Of a stretch of DNA of 64,000 nucleotides, positions 23,415 through 32,384 are shown piece by piece. Each line of letters opens with the position of its first letter. Position 1 is the stretch's first letter. A program made the translations under genes and the position numbers. The stretch lies in contig NZ_JAMTCO010000008.1 in the NCBI RefSeq assembly GCF_024171925.1, positions 124,001 to 188,000 on the forward strand. The letters are read 5' to 3'. The notes beneath the pieces are model-generated. The model searched no databases, was not told the origin of the DNA, and saw only the letters and a program-made list of their open reading frames with translations. This DNA comes from Actinokineospora diospyrosa (GTDB lineage: Bacteria > Actinomycetota > Actinomycetes > Mycobacteriales > Pseudonocardiaceae).

Positions 23415-24362
23415 TTAAACCGAGTCGGGTGACCACGAGTCGATCGGGGGGCGGTTGATCCGGCGCTCGGCGGCCGGCAGGTCGTAGACGATGTGGTGGC
23501 TCGCGACCAGCAGCGGGTCCCAGCTGTGCGGATCGATGCCCAGGTCCGCGAGATGCTCGCGCAGCCGCGCCCAGTCGATGTGCGCGCCGGTGTCGCGGGT
23601 GGCCTGCAGGGCGCAGGTCGCGGGGTGACCGGGCGGGGTCTGGGCCATGAGTCGGTTCAGGGCCGCTGCGGGGTTCATGTCGCTGCGTTCGGTCGCGGCG
23701 GTCATGGCCTCGAGTTCGGCGTAGAGGCTGGCTGACACGGACGGGTCTATAGGAGCGGTCATGGCCGCGTACATGGACGGGACCTCTTCGCCTGCCATCA
23801 GGTACGACTCGCGGATGACGTCGATGGGCTCGTCGGAGGCGTGGACGTAGGCGACCAGGCAGTTGGGGGAGCCGAGGACCTGGCGGAGTTGGCCGGGCTC
23901 GCGTCGTTCCGGTCGGGCCGGGCCCTTGAGGTAGGTCAGCCGCAGGCTCGCGGGGAGGTGCTCGACCGGGGTGGTGTCGCGCAGCACCACTAGGACCGCG
24001 TCGGCGTAGTCGCAGATCGCGTCGGCGACGTCCAGGCAGTCCTGGGTGGAGATGGCGGACTGGTAGTGCCACACGGCCGCGGCGACGCGGTGGTCCAGGC
24101 GGAAGCGGGTGTGGTGGACGGGCTCGAAGCCGTGCGCGCGGACGAAGTCGAAGCACGGGCGGGCGAGACCCGCGGCCACGCAGTCCGGCTGGATGACGAG
24201 GAGGGCGTGCCCCTGCACGGCCGCGATGAACGGGGCCGCGTGCCGGATACCGCCGAGGAACCACTCGTCGACGGCCAGCAGGGACCACTTGCGCGGGTCG
24301 GCGGTGAGGGTCCGCCAGTCGTAGCCGGGGGGTTCCTCAGTGGACTGGTCGCTGGGCGGCAC
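23415..24362 (-). CDS. Nucleoside-diphosphate-kinase-like protein of unknown role
   Basis: About 315 residues from a GTG at 24362. The start is uncertain because no clear ribosome-binding site is present. The central part follows the NDK fold: ALLVIQPDCVAAGLARPCFDFVRAHGFEPV resembles the start of NDK (KPD motif with Gln for Lys), and NCLVAYVHASDEPIDVIRES resembles the catalytic NxxHxSDxxxxAxxEI segment with the His kept. N- and C-terminal extensions have no known match. It may be a divergent kinase or a sensor domain. The neighbours give no hint. Confidence 0.5.
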   Translation of the reverse strand: MPPSDQSTEEPPGYDWRTLTADPRKWSLLAVDEWFLGGIRHAAPFIAAVQGHALLVIQPDCVAAGLARPCFDFVRAHGFEPVHHTRFRLDHRVAAAVWHYQSAISTQDCLDVADAICDYADAVLVVLRDTTPVEHLPASLRLTYLKGPARPERREPGQLRQVLGSPNCLVAYVHASDEPIDVIRESYLMAGEEVPSMYAAMTAPIDPSVSASLYAELEAMTAATERSDMNPAAALNRLMAQTPPGHPATCALQATRDTGAHIDWARLREHLADLGIDPHSWDPLLVASHHIVYDLPAAERRINRPPIDSWSPDSV

Positions 24363-24462
24363 GTGATCATTGTGCGCACATGGCGCTGAGGGCGTGCACG
24401 GGGTTGACTGAACCGGTCGTGGGTCGGGCGCGTACCTGTTGTATTGCCTAGTGGAGGTGGGT

Positions 24463-24933
24463 ATGCCGGAGTTCATCAACGGGTTGCCGGTGCACGCGCT
24501 GGTGGTGCACGCCGTGGTGGTGCTGGTGCCGCTGTCGGTGCTCGGCGCCATCGTGATCGCGCTGTGGCCCGCGGCTCGGCGGCGGTTCGGGTGGCTTGTC
24601 GTGGGGTTCGCCGCGGTCGCGACGATCCTGACGCCGATCGCGACGTCGAGCGGGGAGGACCTGGAGAAGCGGCTGCCGGAGAGCGACCTGATCAAGGCGC
24701 ACGAGGAGCTCGGCGACCTGACGATCTGGTTCGTGCTGGGGCTGCTGCTGGCGGTGACGGCGCTGATGGTGGTGAGTTCGCTGCCCGCTGACGTGTGGAC
24801 GAAGCCGGTGGTGATCGTGCTGGCGGTGCTCAGCATCGGGGCTGGAGTGCTGGCCGGGGTGCACGTGTACCGGGTGGGAGACGCGGGGGCACGGGCGGTG
24901 TGGGACGGGATCGACCAGCAACCCGCCCGCTAA
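24463..24933 (+). CDS. DUF2231-family membrane protein
   Basis: A 156-residue protein starting at ATG 24463, with GGAGG at 24453-24457. It begins MPEFINGLPVHALVVHAVVVLVPLS, the typical DUF2231 start with conserved His residues at the edge of the first membrane helix. Four hydrophobic segments follow (about 10-35, 45-63, 85-105 and 115-135). The His pairs suggest heme or metal binding in the membrane. The function of the family is not established. Confidence 0.8.
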   Translation: MPEFINGLPVHALVVHAVVVLVPLSVLGAIVIALWPAARRRFGWLVVGFAAVATILTPIATSSGEDLEKRLPESDLIKAHEELGDLTIWFVLGLLLAVTALMVVSSLPADVWTKPVVIVLAVLSIGAGVLAGVHVYRVGDAGARAVWDGIDQQPAR

Positions 24934-24936
24934 CGC

Positions 24937-25503
24937 CTAGTCCCTGACCCGTTCGAACTTCTGTGTCCCGCTGCGTTGGTCGATGGTGAGCTGGTCGAGG
25001 TCGCAAGTGACCCCAACGGTGGCGTCGGGGGGAATCAGTCGGGAGAGCGGGATGGCAGGCATGGCTTCGTCGCGTACGCGGATGGTTCGGCTGCCCGAGC
25101 TGGCGGTCGCGTGCAGGTGTACTTGCTCGTCCTCGATGTCGTAGCGGTAGTCGACGGTGCCGACGAAAGTGATGACGATCGGAACGCCCGAGTGCTCGCC
25201 CTTGTGCTCGGTGCCCGTGCCGAAGTCGAGGCGAGCTGTGCCGTCCGGGTTGAAGACCCACTTTTCGCCCGCGGTGGCCAACGAAATGACGATGTCCTTG
25301 TCGCGGGTGAATGTTTTGGTACCGGACACTTCACGCCAGGTGCCCGCAAGGCACTCGCGCGTGGTGGTTGACGCTTTGAACGGAAACCTGCCTTGCAGCA
25401 GCATGCTGTCGCGCGGCACGGCCAGCACCCGCCGTACCGCTTCCAGCGTGGCGGGGACGGCGAGCGGCACACGCGACTTCCCGATTCGCACGAGAGCCAG
25501 CAC
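24937..25503 (-). CDS. Protein of unknown function, possibly lipocalin-like
   Basis: A 188-residue frame from GTG 25503. From about residue 50 it has LAGTWREVSGTKTFTRDKDI, then a FNPDGTARLDFG strand pair, a DYRYDIEDEQVHLHATA pair and a C-terminal Thr/Arg-rich part. This pattern of alternating strands after a GTW motif resembles lipocalin-like or META-type domains. No signal peptide is visible. It follows a lipoprotein gene (25529-25756) by 25 bp on the same strand, so the two may be one unit. Confidence 0.5.
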   Translation of the reverse strand: MLALVRIGKSRVPLAVPATLEAVRRVLAVPRDSMLLQGRFPFKASTTTRECLAGTWREVSGTKTFTRDKDIVISLATAGEKWVFNPDGTARLDFGTGTEHKGEHSGVPIVITFVGTVDYRYDIEDEQVHLHATASSGSRTIRVRDEAMPAIPLSRLIPPDATVGVTCDLDQLTIDQRSGTQKFERVRD

Positions 25504-25528
25504 CAGCGACGCTGGGGGCTGGCGGGGA

Positions 25529-25756
25529 TTACTGGGGGTTGTCTGACGGTGCCATGGTCGGGAGTGGGCTGGCTGGGGATGGGGGCCTGGGTGGTTGCAG
25601 GTTGATGTACCAGCGGTCGTCGCTGCGGCCCAGGGCGTGCAGTGTTGTGGCGTCCTCGGCGTTCAGCGCCGCGACGTATCTGCCCACTGCGTCTTCCACG
25701 TTCGACCCGCCGTCGAAGGTGGTGTCCGAGCCGCAGCCGCCGAGGGCGGCGAGCAC
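25529..25756 (-). CDS. Small lipoprotein, start uncertain
   Basis: The frame ends at 25529 and encodes a lipobox LGGC just after a hydrophobic run, followed by SNVEDAVGRYVAALNAEDATTLHALG, which resembles the start of an NTF2-like domain. The GTG at 25756 leaves too short a signal. The open frame continues upstream through RRRRLIAVVAV, a good basic-hydrophobic signal, but no standard start codon is in frame there. The true start may be a rare codon. It is probably a membrane-anchored exported protein. Confidence 0.5.
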   Translation of the reverse strand: MLAALGGCGSDTTFDGGSNVEDAVGRYVAALNAEDATTLHALGRSDDRWYINLQPPRPPSPASPLPTMAPSDNPQ

Positions 25757-25802
25757 GGCGACGACCGCGATCAGCCTTCGGCGTCGAGCGGTCGGGTGGA
25801 TG

Positions 25803-26003
25803 TCAGATCGCGACCTTGGGGACGCCTGCTCGGCGGATCTTGCGGCGGAGGAGGACTTTGCGGGTGCCGTCGGCGTAGAGGCGGACTCGGGAGAGTTCCC
25901 AGCCGTTGAATTCGGCTTGGATGGCCAGTTGGGTCGCCGCTGTTAGGCGGGATACGCCGGGGGGTAGTCGGAGTGGGAGGTATTCCCAGTCGTCTTCGGT
26001 CAT
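25803..26003 (-). CDS. DUF5703-family small protein
   Basis: A 66-residue protein matching actinobacterial DUF5703 along its length: WEYLPLRLPPGVSRLTAATQL, then a WELSRVRLYADGTRKVLLRRKIRRA stretch. The ATG overlaps the stop of the upstream lipoprotein gene (ATGA), so the two are coupled. The function of the family is unknown. Confidence 0.8.
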   Translation of the reverse strand: MTEDDWEYLPLRLPPGVSRLTAATQLAIQAEFNGWELSRVRLYADGTRKVLLRRKIRRAGVPKVAI

Positions 26004-27001
26004 GGTTGCACCACCTGAACACCTCCTCCGTTGCCGGACGCGACCACCACGCGTCCGGTAGCTGCATCGACCGCGACCGAGTTGGGTTGAGCGACCGTGG
26101 GGTAGCGGTGCCGTTCGATGGGCTCCTCACCGCCGACCTGGTAGGCCACGACCTCGTTGGTCTCGGTCAGCGTTACCCACGCCAGGTCGCGCTTGGCGTC
26201 GTAGGCGATCCCGTAGGGCGAGCCGGGCACGGGGTAGCGCTGTCGCATCAGCAGGGGGTTGGCCGAGAAGGCCAACAAGGCGCCGCCGCGGGTGTCGGTG
26301 ATCAGGACGCGGCCCCAGCGGTCGGTGACGCCGTTGGTCGAGCCCTGGCCCGCGCGCAGACCCTCCCCGACCGTGCCCTTGGCGACGTCGAGGCGGAATA
26401 CCGCGTTGCGCAGGCGGTCGAGGACGAGGGCGTCGGGGCCGGTGCTGAACACCTGGTCGGCGCTGAGCAGGCTGCCGGAGATCAGGCGCGGCGCCTGGTC
26501 GGCGTCGAGGACGGCGATCTGCCTGCGGTCGCGCACGGCGACGAGCGTGTCGCCCTGGTAGCTGGTCGCGGCGGCGGGGGAGCCGTCCACGGCGGACTCG
26601 GTGAGGGTGCCGCCGGGCAGCGCGACGCGGACCACCCGGCCCGGCACCGTGGCCAGCAACGCGCCGTCACCAGCGGTTGTCAGGGATTCGGCGGTGCCGG
26701 GCAGGGTGAGCGAGCGCGGGGTCTTGTCGAGCGCGTCGAGGTCGTAGAGGCGCAGTTCGACGCCTGTCGCCACGGCCAAGGTGCGGGTCGTGGCGTCGGT
26801 GGCCACGGCGGCGACCGGCGCGGACAGCGGTAGGACGGTGCCCGTCGGGGTGGCGCTGGGCGCGGGGGAGCGGGCGGGGGTCGCGGCCACCGGGTTGTCG
26901 GTGACCATCAGCTCGTCCCTGGGTTGGTCACCCGATGAGCAGCCCGCGACGAACGCGGCGCACAGGGCTGTGGAAGCGACCAGGACGACCAGGCGGGGCA
27001 A
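26000..27001 (-). CDS. Lipoprotein with predicted beta-propeller (YncE/NHL-like)
   Basis: A 333-residue protein. The signal peptide ends in a lipobox VAGC near residue 21, followed by a Pro/Ala/Thr-rich linker to about residue 55. The rest is a series of similar blocks of about 40-45 residues, each with a strand pair such as TRTLAVATGVELRLYDL, GRVVRVALPGG and RRQIAVLDAD, ending DAATGRVVVASGNGGGVQVV. This fits a six- or seven-bladed propeller on the outer face of the membrane. It is coupled to the DUF5703 gene downstream. The role is unknown. Confidence 0.75.
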   Translation of the reverse strand: MPRLVVLVASTALCAAFVAGCSSGDQPRDELMVTDNPVAATPARSPAPSATPTGTVLPLSAPVAAVATDATTRTLAVATGVELRLYDLDALDKTPRSLTLPGTAESLTTAGDGALLATVPGRVVRVALPGGTLTESAVDGSPAAATSYQGDTLVAVRDRRQIAVLDADQAPRLISGSLLSADQVFSTGPDALVLDRLRNAVFRLDVAKGTVGEGLRAGQGSTNGVTDRWGRVLITDTRGGALLAFSANPLLMRQRYPVPGSPYGIAYDAKRDLAWVTLTETNEVVAYQVGGEEPIERHRYPTVAQPNSVAVDAATGRVVVASGNGGGVQVVQP

Positions 27002-27096
27002 GCAGACCTCCGGACGGCGGGGACAGGCGTCCCTCCAGCATCCCGCAACAACGACACGAAGGCCACGTCCGGTGGGGTGTGTCCGCCCACCGGACC

Positions 27097-27507
27097 TCAG
27101 GCGGCCAGTTCGGCTTCCGCGCGGGCCGTCACGGCCGCCAGTACGCGTCCCGCCGTCTGCTTGTCCTCGGCGGACAGGTCGCCATAGAGGAGCGCGGCGA
27201 TGGTGTCGACGCCGTCGCTGATGTGCTGGAACCGGGCGCGGCCCTCTTGGGTCAAGGTCAACCCGGGACCTGTGAGGCCCTCTTGGGTCAACCGGGCGAC
27301 AGTCAGCGCTGCCTCGGCGCGGTCGACCTTGAGTCGCTCGGCGAGTCTGCCGACCAGTTCGTTCTCGGGGATGTCGGCGTCGGACAGCAGCACCAAGGCG
27401 ACCCAGGTCGGGAAGTCCGTGTTCGCCTCGTCGAGCAGACGGTCCAGCAGCGCACGGGTGGCGCGACCGGCCTGGCCGATGACGAGTCCGTTGAAGGGGT
27501 AGGTCAT
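27097..27507 (-). CDS. MarR-like winged-helix protein
   Basis: A 136-residue protein of mostly helices with a winged-helix-like centre (NELVGRLAERLKVDRAEAALTVARLTQEGL) and LTQEGRARF at the wing. Its ATG overlaps the stop of the MarR gene at 27504-27971. The wing is less basic than in typical MarR proteins, so it may be a partner that forms a heterodimer with the upstream protein or a protein-only regulator. Confidence 0.65.
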   Translation of the reverse strand: MTYPFNGLVIGQAGRATRALLDRLLDEANTDFPTWVALVLLSDADIPENELVGRLAERLKVDRAEAALTVARLTQEGLTGPGLTLTQEGRARFQHISDGVDTIAALLYGDLSAEDKQTAGRVLAAVTARAEAELAA

Positions 27508-27971
27508 GTCTCCTCCTGTGGGTCTTCGAGCTGTGGGTCGTTGAGCAGCGTGCGTAGTGCGTCGATGAGGGCTTGGGTGCGCGGGCTGTCGACGCCGCCT
27601 AGTGACGCGGTGAGCTGGTCTTGCAGCGCGACGACGGCGGTGATGGCCTGGTCGGTGACTTCGCGACCGCGGTCGGTGAGCGACAGCAGCATCGCCCGGC
27701 TGTCCGCGGGATCGGGTGTGCGCGTCACCAGCCCGGCCTGCTCCAGGGAGCGCGCCAGCTTCGACACGTAGAGCGGCTCAAGGCCGGTGAAGTCGGCGAG
27801 TTGCCGTTGACTCGGTCGGGTACCAGCCCGCTGCAGGCTCGACAGCGGGGCGACGACCGCGTATTGCGCGTGGGTCAGCCCCAGGGGTGTCACCACCCGG
27901 TCGATCATCGCCCGCCAGCGGGTCGACAGCCGCCAGACCAGGCCGGACACCGGGGTCGCCGCATCGCTCAT
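27504..27971 (-). CDS. MarR-family transcriptional regulator
   Basis: A 155-residue MarR-type protein. The recognition helix region is QRQLADFTGLEPLYVSKLARSLEQAGLV, and the wing reads RTPDPADSRAMLLSLTDRGREVT with the family's conserved Asp and Arg. It is the first gene of a two-gene unit. An inverted repeat at 27979-27996, just upstream of the start, is a good candidate for its own operator. The ligand is unknown. Confidence 0.9.
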   Translation of the reverse strand: MSDAATPVSGLVWRLSTRWRAMIDRVVTPLGLTHAQYAVVAPLSSLQRAGTRPSQRQLADFTGLEPLYVSKLARSLEQAGLVTRTPDPADSRAMLLSLTDRGREVTDQAITAVVALQDQLTASLGGVDSPRTQALIDALRTLLNDPQLEDPQEET

Positions 27972-27978
27972 GGCAACT

Positions 27979-27996
27979 ATAGTACATGGATACTAT
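27979..27996. promoter_or_regulatory. Inverted repeat operator candidate for the MarR unit
   Basis: ATAGTA and TACTAT are exact reverse complements separated by 6 bases (CATGGA), lying 8 bases upstream of the MarR start. AT-rich palindromes of this size at such positions are typical MarR autoregulation sites. A TCCATGGA palindrome follows directly at 27998-28005. Confidence 0.6.
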
Positions 27997-28148
27997 GTCC
28001 ATGGACAATGTTCGCTGCACCACGAAACAGGCAGGTCAGGTTCACCGGATTCGGCAACTTGTTACCCCGGGCGAGTGATGTCGCAACCAACTTGTAACAC
28101 CCGGAGTGTGACGGCCGACGGAGCAGGCACGAGTGCAGGGAGGCAGCA

Positions 28149-28661
28149 ATGGCGATCGACCCCACTCACCTGCCGATCTTCGGCGACGTCGAGCCCAACG
28201 ACCCGCCCGCGCCGATCCGCGCGGCGAGCGTCCTGCTGCTGATCAACGTCGCGCTCACCGCCGCGCACCTGGCCGTCGTCACCGCCAGCACCGACCACGA
28301 CGTGTCGCTCGCGCTGCTGCCGATCTGCCTGGCCGTCGCCTTCGCGCTGGGCATCCGCGGCGGCCGCGACTGGGCCCGGGTCGCGTCGCTGCTCGTCGCC
28401 GGACTCGCCCTGCTGCTCATGCTCGGCGTGGCCGAAGGCGTCCTGGGCGTCACCGCGCTGGTGCTCTCGACCGTGCTCGTCCTCGCGGCCGGGCACCTGA
28501 TGTACCGCTCAGACGTGCGCGACTACTTCGGGCTTCCCGACAACGACAGCGACACCGACGACAGCGACACCGCAGGTACTGAGGTCGCTCCGGACGGCGA
28601 AGACGACTTCGGCGGACCTAGTGCAGACGCCGCTCCGGGTACCCGAACTCCACGGCGCTGA
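28149..28661 (+). CDS. Membrane protein with four predicted helices and acidic tail
   Basis: A 170-residue protein, ATG with GGGAGG upstream. Hydrophobic segments occupy about residues 24-44, 53-70, 78-95 and 98-115, followed by a soluble tail rich in Asp/Ser (NDSDTDDSDT). No known family is recognised. The last 44 bases overlap the end of the convergent aldo/keto reductase gene. Confidence 0.65.
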   Translation: MAIDPTHLPIFGDVEPNDPPAPIRAASVLLLINVALTAAHLAVVTASTDHDVSLALLPICLAVAFALGIRGGRDWARVASLLVAGLALLLMLGVAEGVLGVTALVLSTVLVLAAGHLMYRSDVRDYFGLPDNDSDTDDSDTAGTEVAPDGEDDFGGPSADAAPGTRTPRR

Positions 28662-29589
28662 CGTCGTCGAGCGCCGAGCGAATCGCCGCCGGTAGCGTCA
28701 ACTCCTCCGCGACGAGCGACCCCTTCAACTGCGCTGTATCGCGCGCCCCGACCACCGGCGCCACCACGCCGGGACGATCCCGCACCCACGCCAGCGCCAC
28801 CGCCAACGGCGACGTGCCCAGCCCGTCCGCGGCTGTTGCCACTGCCTGCACGATCCGGGCGGCCCGATCCGTGCGATGTCTCTCCACGTACCGCGCGAAC
28901 ACCGGCGAGGCTCCCCGCGAGTCTGCGGGCGTATTGGTGCGGTACTTACCCGTCAACACGCCTCGACCCAACGGCGCCCACGGCAACACCCCCAAGCCGT
29001 GGTGCACACACGCGGGCACGACCTCACGCTCCACCCCGCGCTCCAGCAACGAGTACTCCACCTGCGTACTCACCAGCGGTAGACCTACCGACGCCTGACG
29101 AGCCGCTGCGGTCGCGGTCTGCCAACCGGTGTAGTTCGACACCCCCGCGTAGCGGACCTTGCCCGCCCGCACCGCGCTGTCGACGGCCGCGAGGGTCTCC
29201 TCGAGCGGCACCGCCTCGTCCCAGGCGTGCAACTGCCACAGGTCCACGTGATCGGTGCGCAACCGCCGCAGCGACCCCTCCAGCGCGGTCAACAACGCCC
29301 CCCGCGACGCGCCCCCGCCGAACGGCCCGTCGTGGCGCCGCGCGACCGCCTTGGTCGCCAGGACCACCCGCTCCCTCGGCACCAGGTCGCCCAGCAGCGC
29401 GCCGAGCAGCCGCTCGGCCTCCCCGTCGGCGTAGATGTCCGCGGTGTCGACCAGGGTGCCGCCCGCCTCGGTGAACGCCGCCAACTGGGCGGCCGCCTCG
29501 TCCGCGTCGGTGTCCCCGCCCCAGGTCAGCGTGCCCAGGCCCAACCGGGAAACCCGCAGCCCGCTGCGCCCGAGGTGTCGTTGCTCCAC
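28618..29589 (-). CDS. Aldo/keto reductase
   Basis: A 323-residue protein. GTG 29589 gives the family N-terminus VEQRHLGRSGLRVSRLGLGT. The frame is open further upstream (GTG 29595 is also possible). Catalytic features are visible: DTADIYADGEAE (Asp, Tyr), VLATKA (Lys), WQLHAWDE (His), and the NADPH-binding C-terminal region with LAVALAWVRDRPGVVAPVVG. These enzymes reduce aldehydes or ketones with NADPH. The substrate cannot be assigned. Confidence 0.9.
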   Translation of the reverse strand: MEQRHLGRSGLRVSRLGLGTLTWGGDTDADEAAAQLAAFTEAGGTLVDTADIYADGEAERLLGALLGDLVPRERVVLATKAVARRHDGPFGGGASRGALLTALEGSLRRLRTDHVDLWQLHAWDEAVPLEETLAAVDSAVRAGKVRYAGVSNYTGWQTATAAARQASVGLPLVSTQVEYSLLERGVEREVVPACVHHGLGVLPWAPLGRGVLTGKYRTNTPADSRGASPVFARYVERHRTDRAARIVQAVATAADGLGTSPLAVALAWVRDRPGVVAPVVGARDTAQLKGSLVAEELTLPAAIRSALDDVSAVEFGYPERRLH

Positions 29590-29674
29590 GATCACCGAGC
29601 CTAGGCCGCCACCGGGTCGGCGCCACCGGAGGCCCACTGGCCAAGCACCCTTACCGGTGAGTAACCTGCCGGTC

Positions 29675-30724
29675 ATGCGACTCGGACTGAACATGGGCTA
29701 CTGGGGTGCGGGCAACGACGCGGCCAACCTGGAACTGGCGCGCGAGGCCGACCGGCTCGGCTACTCGGTGGCCTGGGTCGCCGAGGCCTACGGCTCCGAC
29801 GCGCCCAGCGTGCTCGCCTGGGTCGCCGCGCAGACCACCCAGATCGACATCGGCAGCGCCATCCTGCAGATCCCCGCGCGCCGCCCCACCATGGCCGCGA
29901 TGACCGCCGCCACCCTCGACACCCTCTCCGGCGGCCGCTTCCGGCTCGGCCTGGGCGTGTCCGGCCCGCAGGTCTCCGAAGGCTGGTACGGGGTCAAGTT
30001 CGACAAGCCGCTGGGCCGCACCCGCGAGTACGTCGACATCGTCCGCACCGCACTGCGCCGCGAACGCGTCGACTACCAGGGCAAGCACTTCGTCCAACCG
30101 CTTCCCGACGGTCCCGGCAAGGCACTCAAGCTCACCGTGCACCCGGTACGCGAACACATCCCGATCTACCTGGCCTCCATCGGCCCCAAGAACCTGGAAC
30201 TTACCGGCGAGATCGCCGACGGCTGGCTGGCCATCTTCTACTCACCGGAACACGGCCGCGAGTCGCTAGAGGTCATCGCGAAGGGACGCGAGAAGGCGGG
30301 TAAGACCCTCGAAGGCTTCGACGTCGTCCCCACCAGCCCGTTGGTGGTCGACGACGACTGGCGCCGCGCCGCCGACACCGTCCGCCCCTACGCCGCCCTC
30401 TACGTGGGGGGCATGGGCAGCCGCGAGCAGAACTTCTACAACAACCTCGCCTGCCGCATGGGCTACGAGGCCGAGGCCACCGAGTGCCAGGACCGCTACC
30501 TGGCCAAGGACTACGCGGGGGCCGCGGCAGCCGTGCCGCTGGGATTCCTCGACTCGACCTCGCTACTCGGCCCGAAAGAGCGCATCGCGGACAAGATGCG
30601 CGAACTGGCCGAGTCCGGGGTCACCACACTGACCGTTTCGCCGATCCTGCAAGATTTGGAGCGCAGCAAGGCGGCCCTGCGGGTCGCCGTGGACGCTCTG
30701 GAGCTAGCGGGAGTCGGTAGTTGA
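29675..30724 (+). CDS. LLM-class F420-dependent oxidoreductase
   Basis: A 349-residue luciferase-like TIM-barrel protein beginning [22 protein letters not shown]. It has the [12 protein letters not shown] strand, [19 protein letters not shown], and a C-terminal [10 protein letters not shown] segment typical of F420-using members of actinobacteria. The reaction and substrate are unknown. The stop overlaps the TTG start of uppP, so the two genes are co-translated. Confidence 0.85.
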   Translation: MRLGLNMGYWGAGNDAANLELAREADRLGYSVAWVAEAYGSDAPSVLAWVAAQTTQIDIGSAILQIPARRPTMAAMTAATLDTLSGGRFRLGLGVSGPQVSEGWYGVKFDKPLGRTREYVDIVRTALRRERVDYQGKHFVQPLPDGPGKALKLTVHPVREHIPIYLASIGPKNLELTGEIADGWLAIFYSPEHGRESLEVIAKGREKAGKTLEGFDVVPTSPLVVDDDWRRAADTVRPYAALYVGGMGSREQNFYNNLACRMGYEAEATECQDRYLAKDYAGAAAAVPLGFLDSTSLLGPKERIADKMRELAESGVTTLTVSPILQDLERSKAALRVAVDALELAGVGS

Positions 30725-31548
30725 CCTGGTTGCAAGCAATCGTCCTGGGCATCGTGCAGGGACTCACCGAGTTCCTGCCGATCTCCTCATCGGCGCACAT
30801 CCGGATCGTCTCGGAGCTGTGGTTCGGCGGTGACGCGGGCGCCTCGTTCACCGCGGTCATCCAGCTGGGCACCGAGACCGCGGTGATCATCTACTTCGCC
30901 AAGGACATCTGGCGGCTGCTGCGCGCCTGGTTCGTCGGCCTGTTCTCCGCCGCCGGGCGCACCGACCCGGACTACAAGCTCGCCTGGTACGTGATCATCG
31001 GCTCCGCGCCGATCGCCATCCTGGGCGTGGTGTTCAAGGACGCCATCCGCTCCGGGCTGCGCAACCTGTGGATCACCGCGATCGTCCTCATGGTCTTCGC
31101 GGTCTTCCTGGCCATCGCCGACGAGGTCGGCAAGCAGGCCCGCGACAAGCTCACCATGCGCGACAGCATCGTGATGGGTTTCGCCCAGGCGATGGCCCTG
31201 GTCCCGGGCGTCTCGCGCTCCGGCGGGACGCTCACCGCGGGCATGTTCCTGGGCCTCAAGCGCGAAGCCGCCACCCGGTACTCGTTCCTGCTGGCCATCC
31301 CGTCGGTGTTCGGCGCGGGCATCTTCAGCATCCCCGACGTCCTCGACCGCAGCGGACCCGGCGTGCAGGCCAGCGTCCCGCAGACGGTCGTGGCCACCGT
31401 GGTGTCCTTCGCGGTCGGCTACGCCTGCGTCGCGTGGCTGCTGCGGTACGTGTCGAAGAACAACTTCATGGTGTTCGTCTGGTACCGGATCGCGGTCGGC
31501 GCGCTCTTGTGTGGACTGCTCGTGACCGGGGTCGTCGCACCCACGTGA
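30721..31548 (+). CDS. uppP: Undecaprenyl-diphosphatase
   Basis: A 275-residue integral membrane protein starting at TTG 30721, which overlaps the previous stop. Both UppP signatures are present: [17 protein letters not shown] near the N-terminus, including the conserved Glu, and [10 protein letters not shown] near residue 161 with the catalytic Ser-Arg. There are about eight hydrophobic segments. It removes a phosphate from undecaprenyl diphosphate to recycle the lipid carrier of cell-wall synthesis. It is followed by the MSMEG_4193-type phosphatase, a common actinobacterial order. Confidence 0.95.
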   Translation: MTWLQAIVLGIVQGLTEFLPISSSAHIRIVSELWFGGDAGASFTAVIQLGTETAVIIYFAKDIWRLLRAWFVGLFSAAGRTDPDYKLAWYVIIGSAPIAILGVVFKDAIRSGLRNLWITAIVLMVFAVFLAIADEVGKQARDKLTMRDSIVMGFAQAMALVPGVSRSGGTLTAGMFLGLKREAATRYSFLLAIPSVFGAGIFSIPDVLDRSGPGVQASVPQTVVATVVSFAVGYACVAWLLRYVSKNNFMVFVWYRIAVGALLCGLLVTGVVAPT

Positions 31549-31573
31549 TCGGCACCGCTTAGGCTCTTCGGCC

Positions 31574-32269
31574 GTGGCAACACTCGTCCTCCTCCGCCAT
31601 GCCCGCTCCACCGCCAACGGCTCCGGTGTGCTCGCGGGTCGCAGCGAGGGGGTCACCCTCGACCCGACCGGCCAGCGGCAAGCCGCCGACCTGGTCGACC
31701 GGCTCGCCGAGGTGACCCTGCACGACATCGTGCGCTCCCCGCTGCCGCGCTGCGAACAGACCATCTCCGCCTTGGCGGCCGCCCGCGGCCTCGAACCCGT
31801 CGTCGACGACGCGTTCCTCGAGGTCGACTACGGGTCCTGGACCGGCAAGGCCATCAAAGACCTGCTCGGCGAACCGCTGTGGAAGGTCGTTCAGCAACAC
31901 CCGTCGGCCGCGGTGTTCCCCGACGGGGAAGGCCTAGCCGACGTGCAGGCCCGCGCTGTGCGGGCGGTGCGGGCGCATGACGCGCGAATCACCGCTAAGT
32001 ACGGCGAGCGCGCGGTGTGGCTGCTGTGCAGCCACGGCGACGTCATCAAGTCCATCTTGTCCGACGCGCTGGGCCAGCACCTGGACACGTTCCAGCGCAT
32101 CGTGGTGGACCCGGCGTCGGTGAGCGTCATCCGCTACACCGAGACCCGTCCGTTCGTGCTGCGGATGAACGACGCGGGCAAGGAGTTCGCCGGGGTGGTG
32201 CCGCCGGAGCCCAAGCCGGAAGAGAACACCGGCGACGCCACTGTGGGCGGATCGACGGGCAGCGCCTAG
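31574..32269 (+). CDS. MSMEG_4193-family histidine phosphatase/phosphomutase
   Basis: A 231-residue protein starting at GTG 31574. The histidine-phosphatase motif LLRHARSTAN has catalytic His9, the second Arg is in VRSPLPRCEQT, the Glu is in FLEVDYGSW, and the second His is in LLCSHGDVIKS. The C-terminal 40 residues are a Pro/Glu-rich tail. In many actinobacteria the family lies between uppP and the DUF3090/SCO1664 genes. Here the latter are 17 kb away (49203-50572). The substrate is unknown. Confidence 0.85.
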   Translation: MATLVLLRHARSTANGSGVLAGRSEGVTLDPTGQRQAADLVDRLAEVTLHDIVRSPLPRCEQTISALAAARGLEPVVDDAFLEVDYGSWTGKAIKDLLGEPLWKVVQQHPSAAVFPDGEGLADVQARAVRAVRAHDARITAKYGERAVWLLCSHGDVIKSILSDALGQHLDTFQRIVVDPASVSVIRYTETRPFVLRMNDAGKEFAGVVPPEPKPEENTGDATVGGSTGSA

Positions 32270-32278
32270 GCGCTGCCC
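32257..32278. terminator. Palindromic terminator overlapping the stop codon
   Basis: A perfect 22-bp palindrome, a 9-bp stem GGGCAGCGC/GCGCTGCCC with a CTAG loop. The TAG stop of the phosphatase gene lies within the loop, so the hairpin starts inside the coding sequence. Confidence 0.6.
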
Positions 32279-32384
32279 TGCAAGTCAGGCATGCGCTATC
32301 CGCGCCCGCGCTGCCCCTGACCGCCCGCGCACCCAGGAACCACGCGGATCACCGATCCCACGCACCAGACTCACAGGACAGCGC

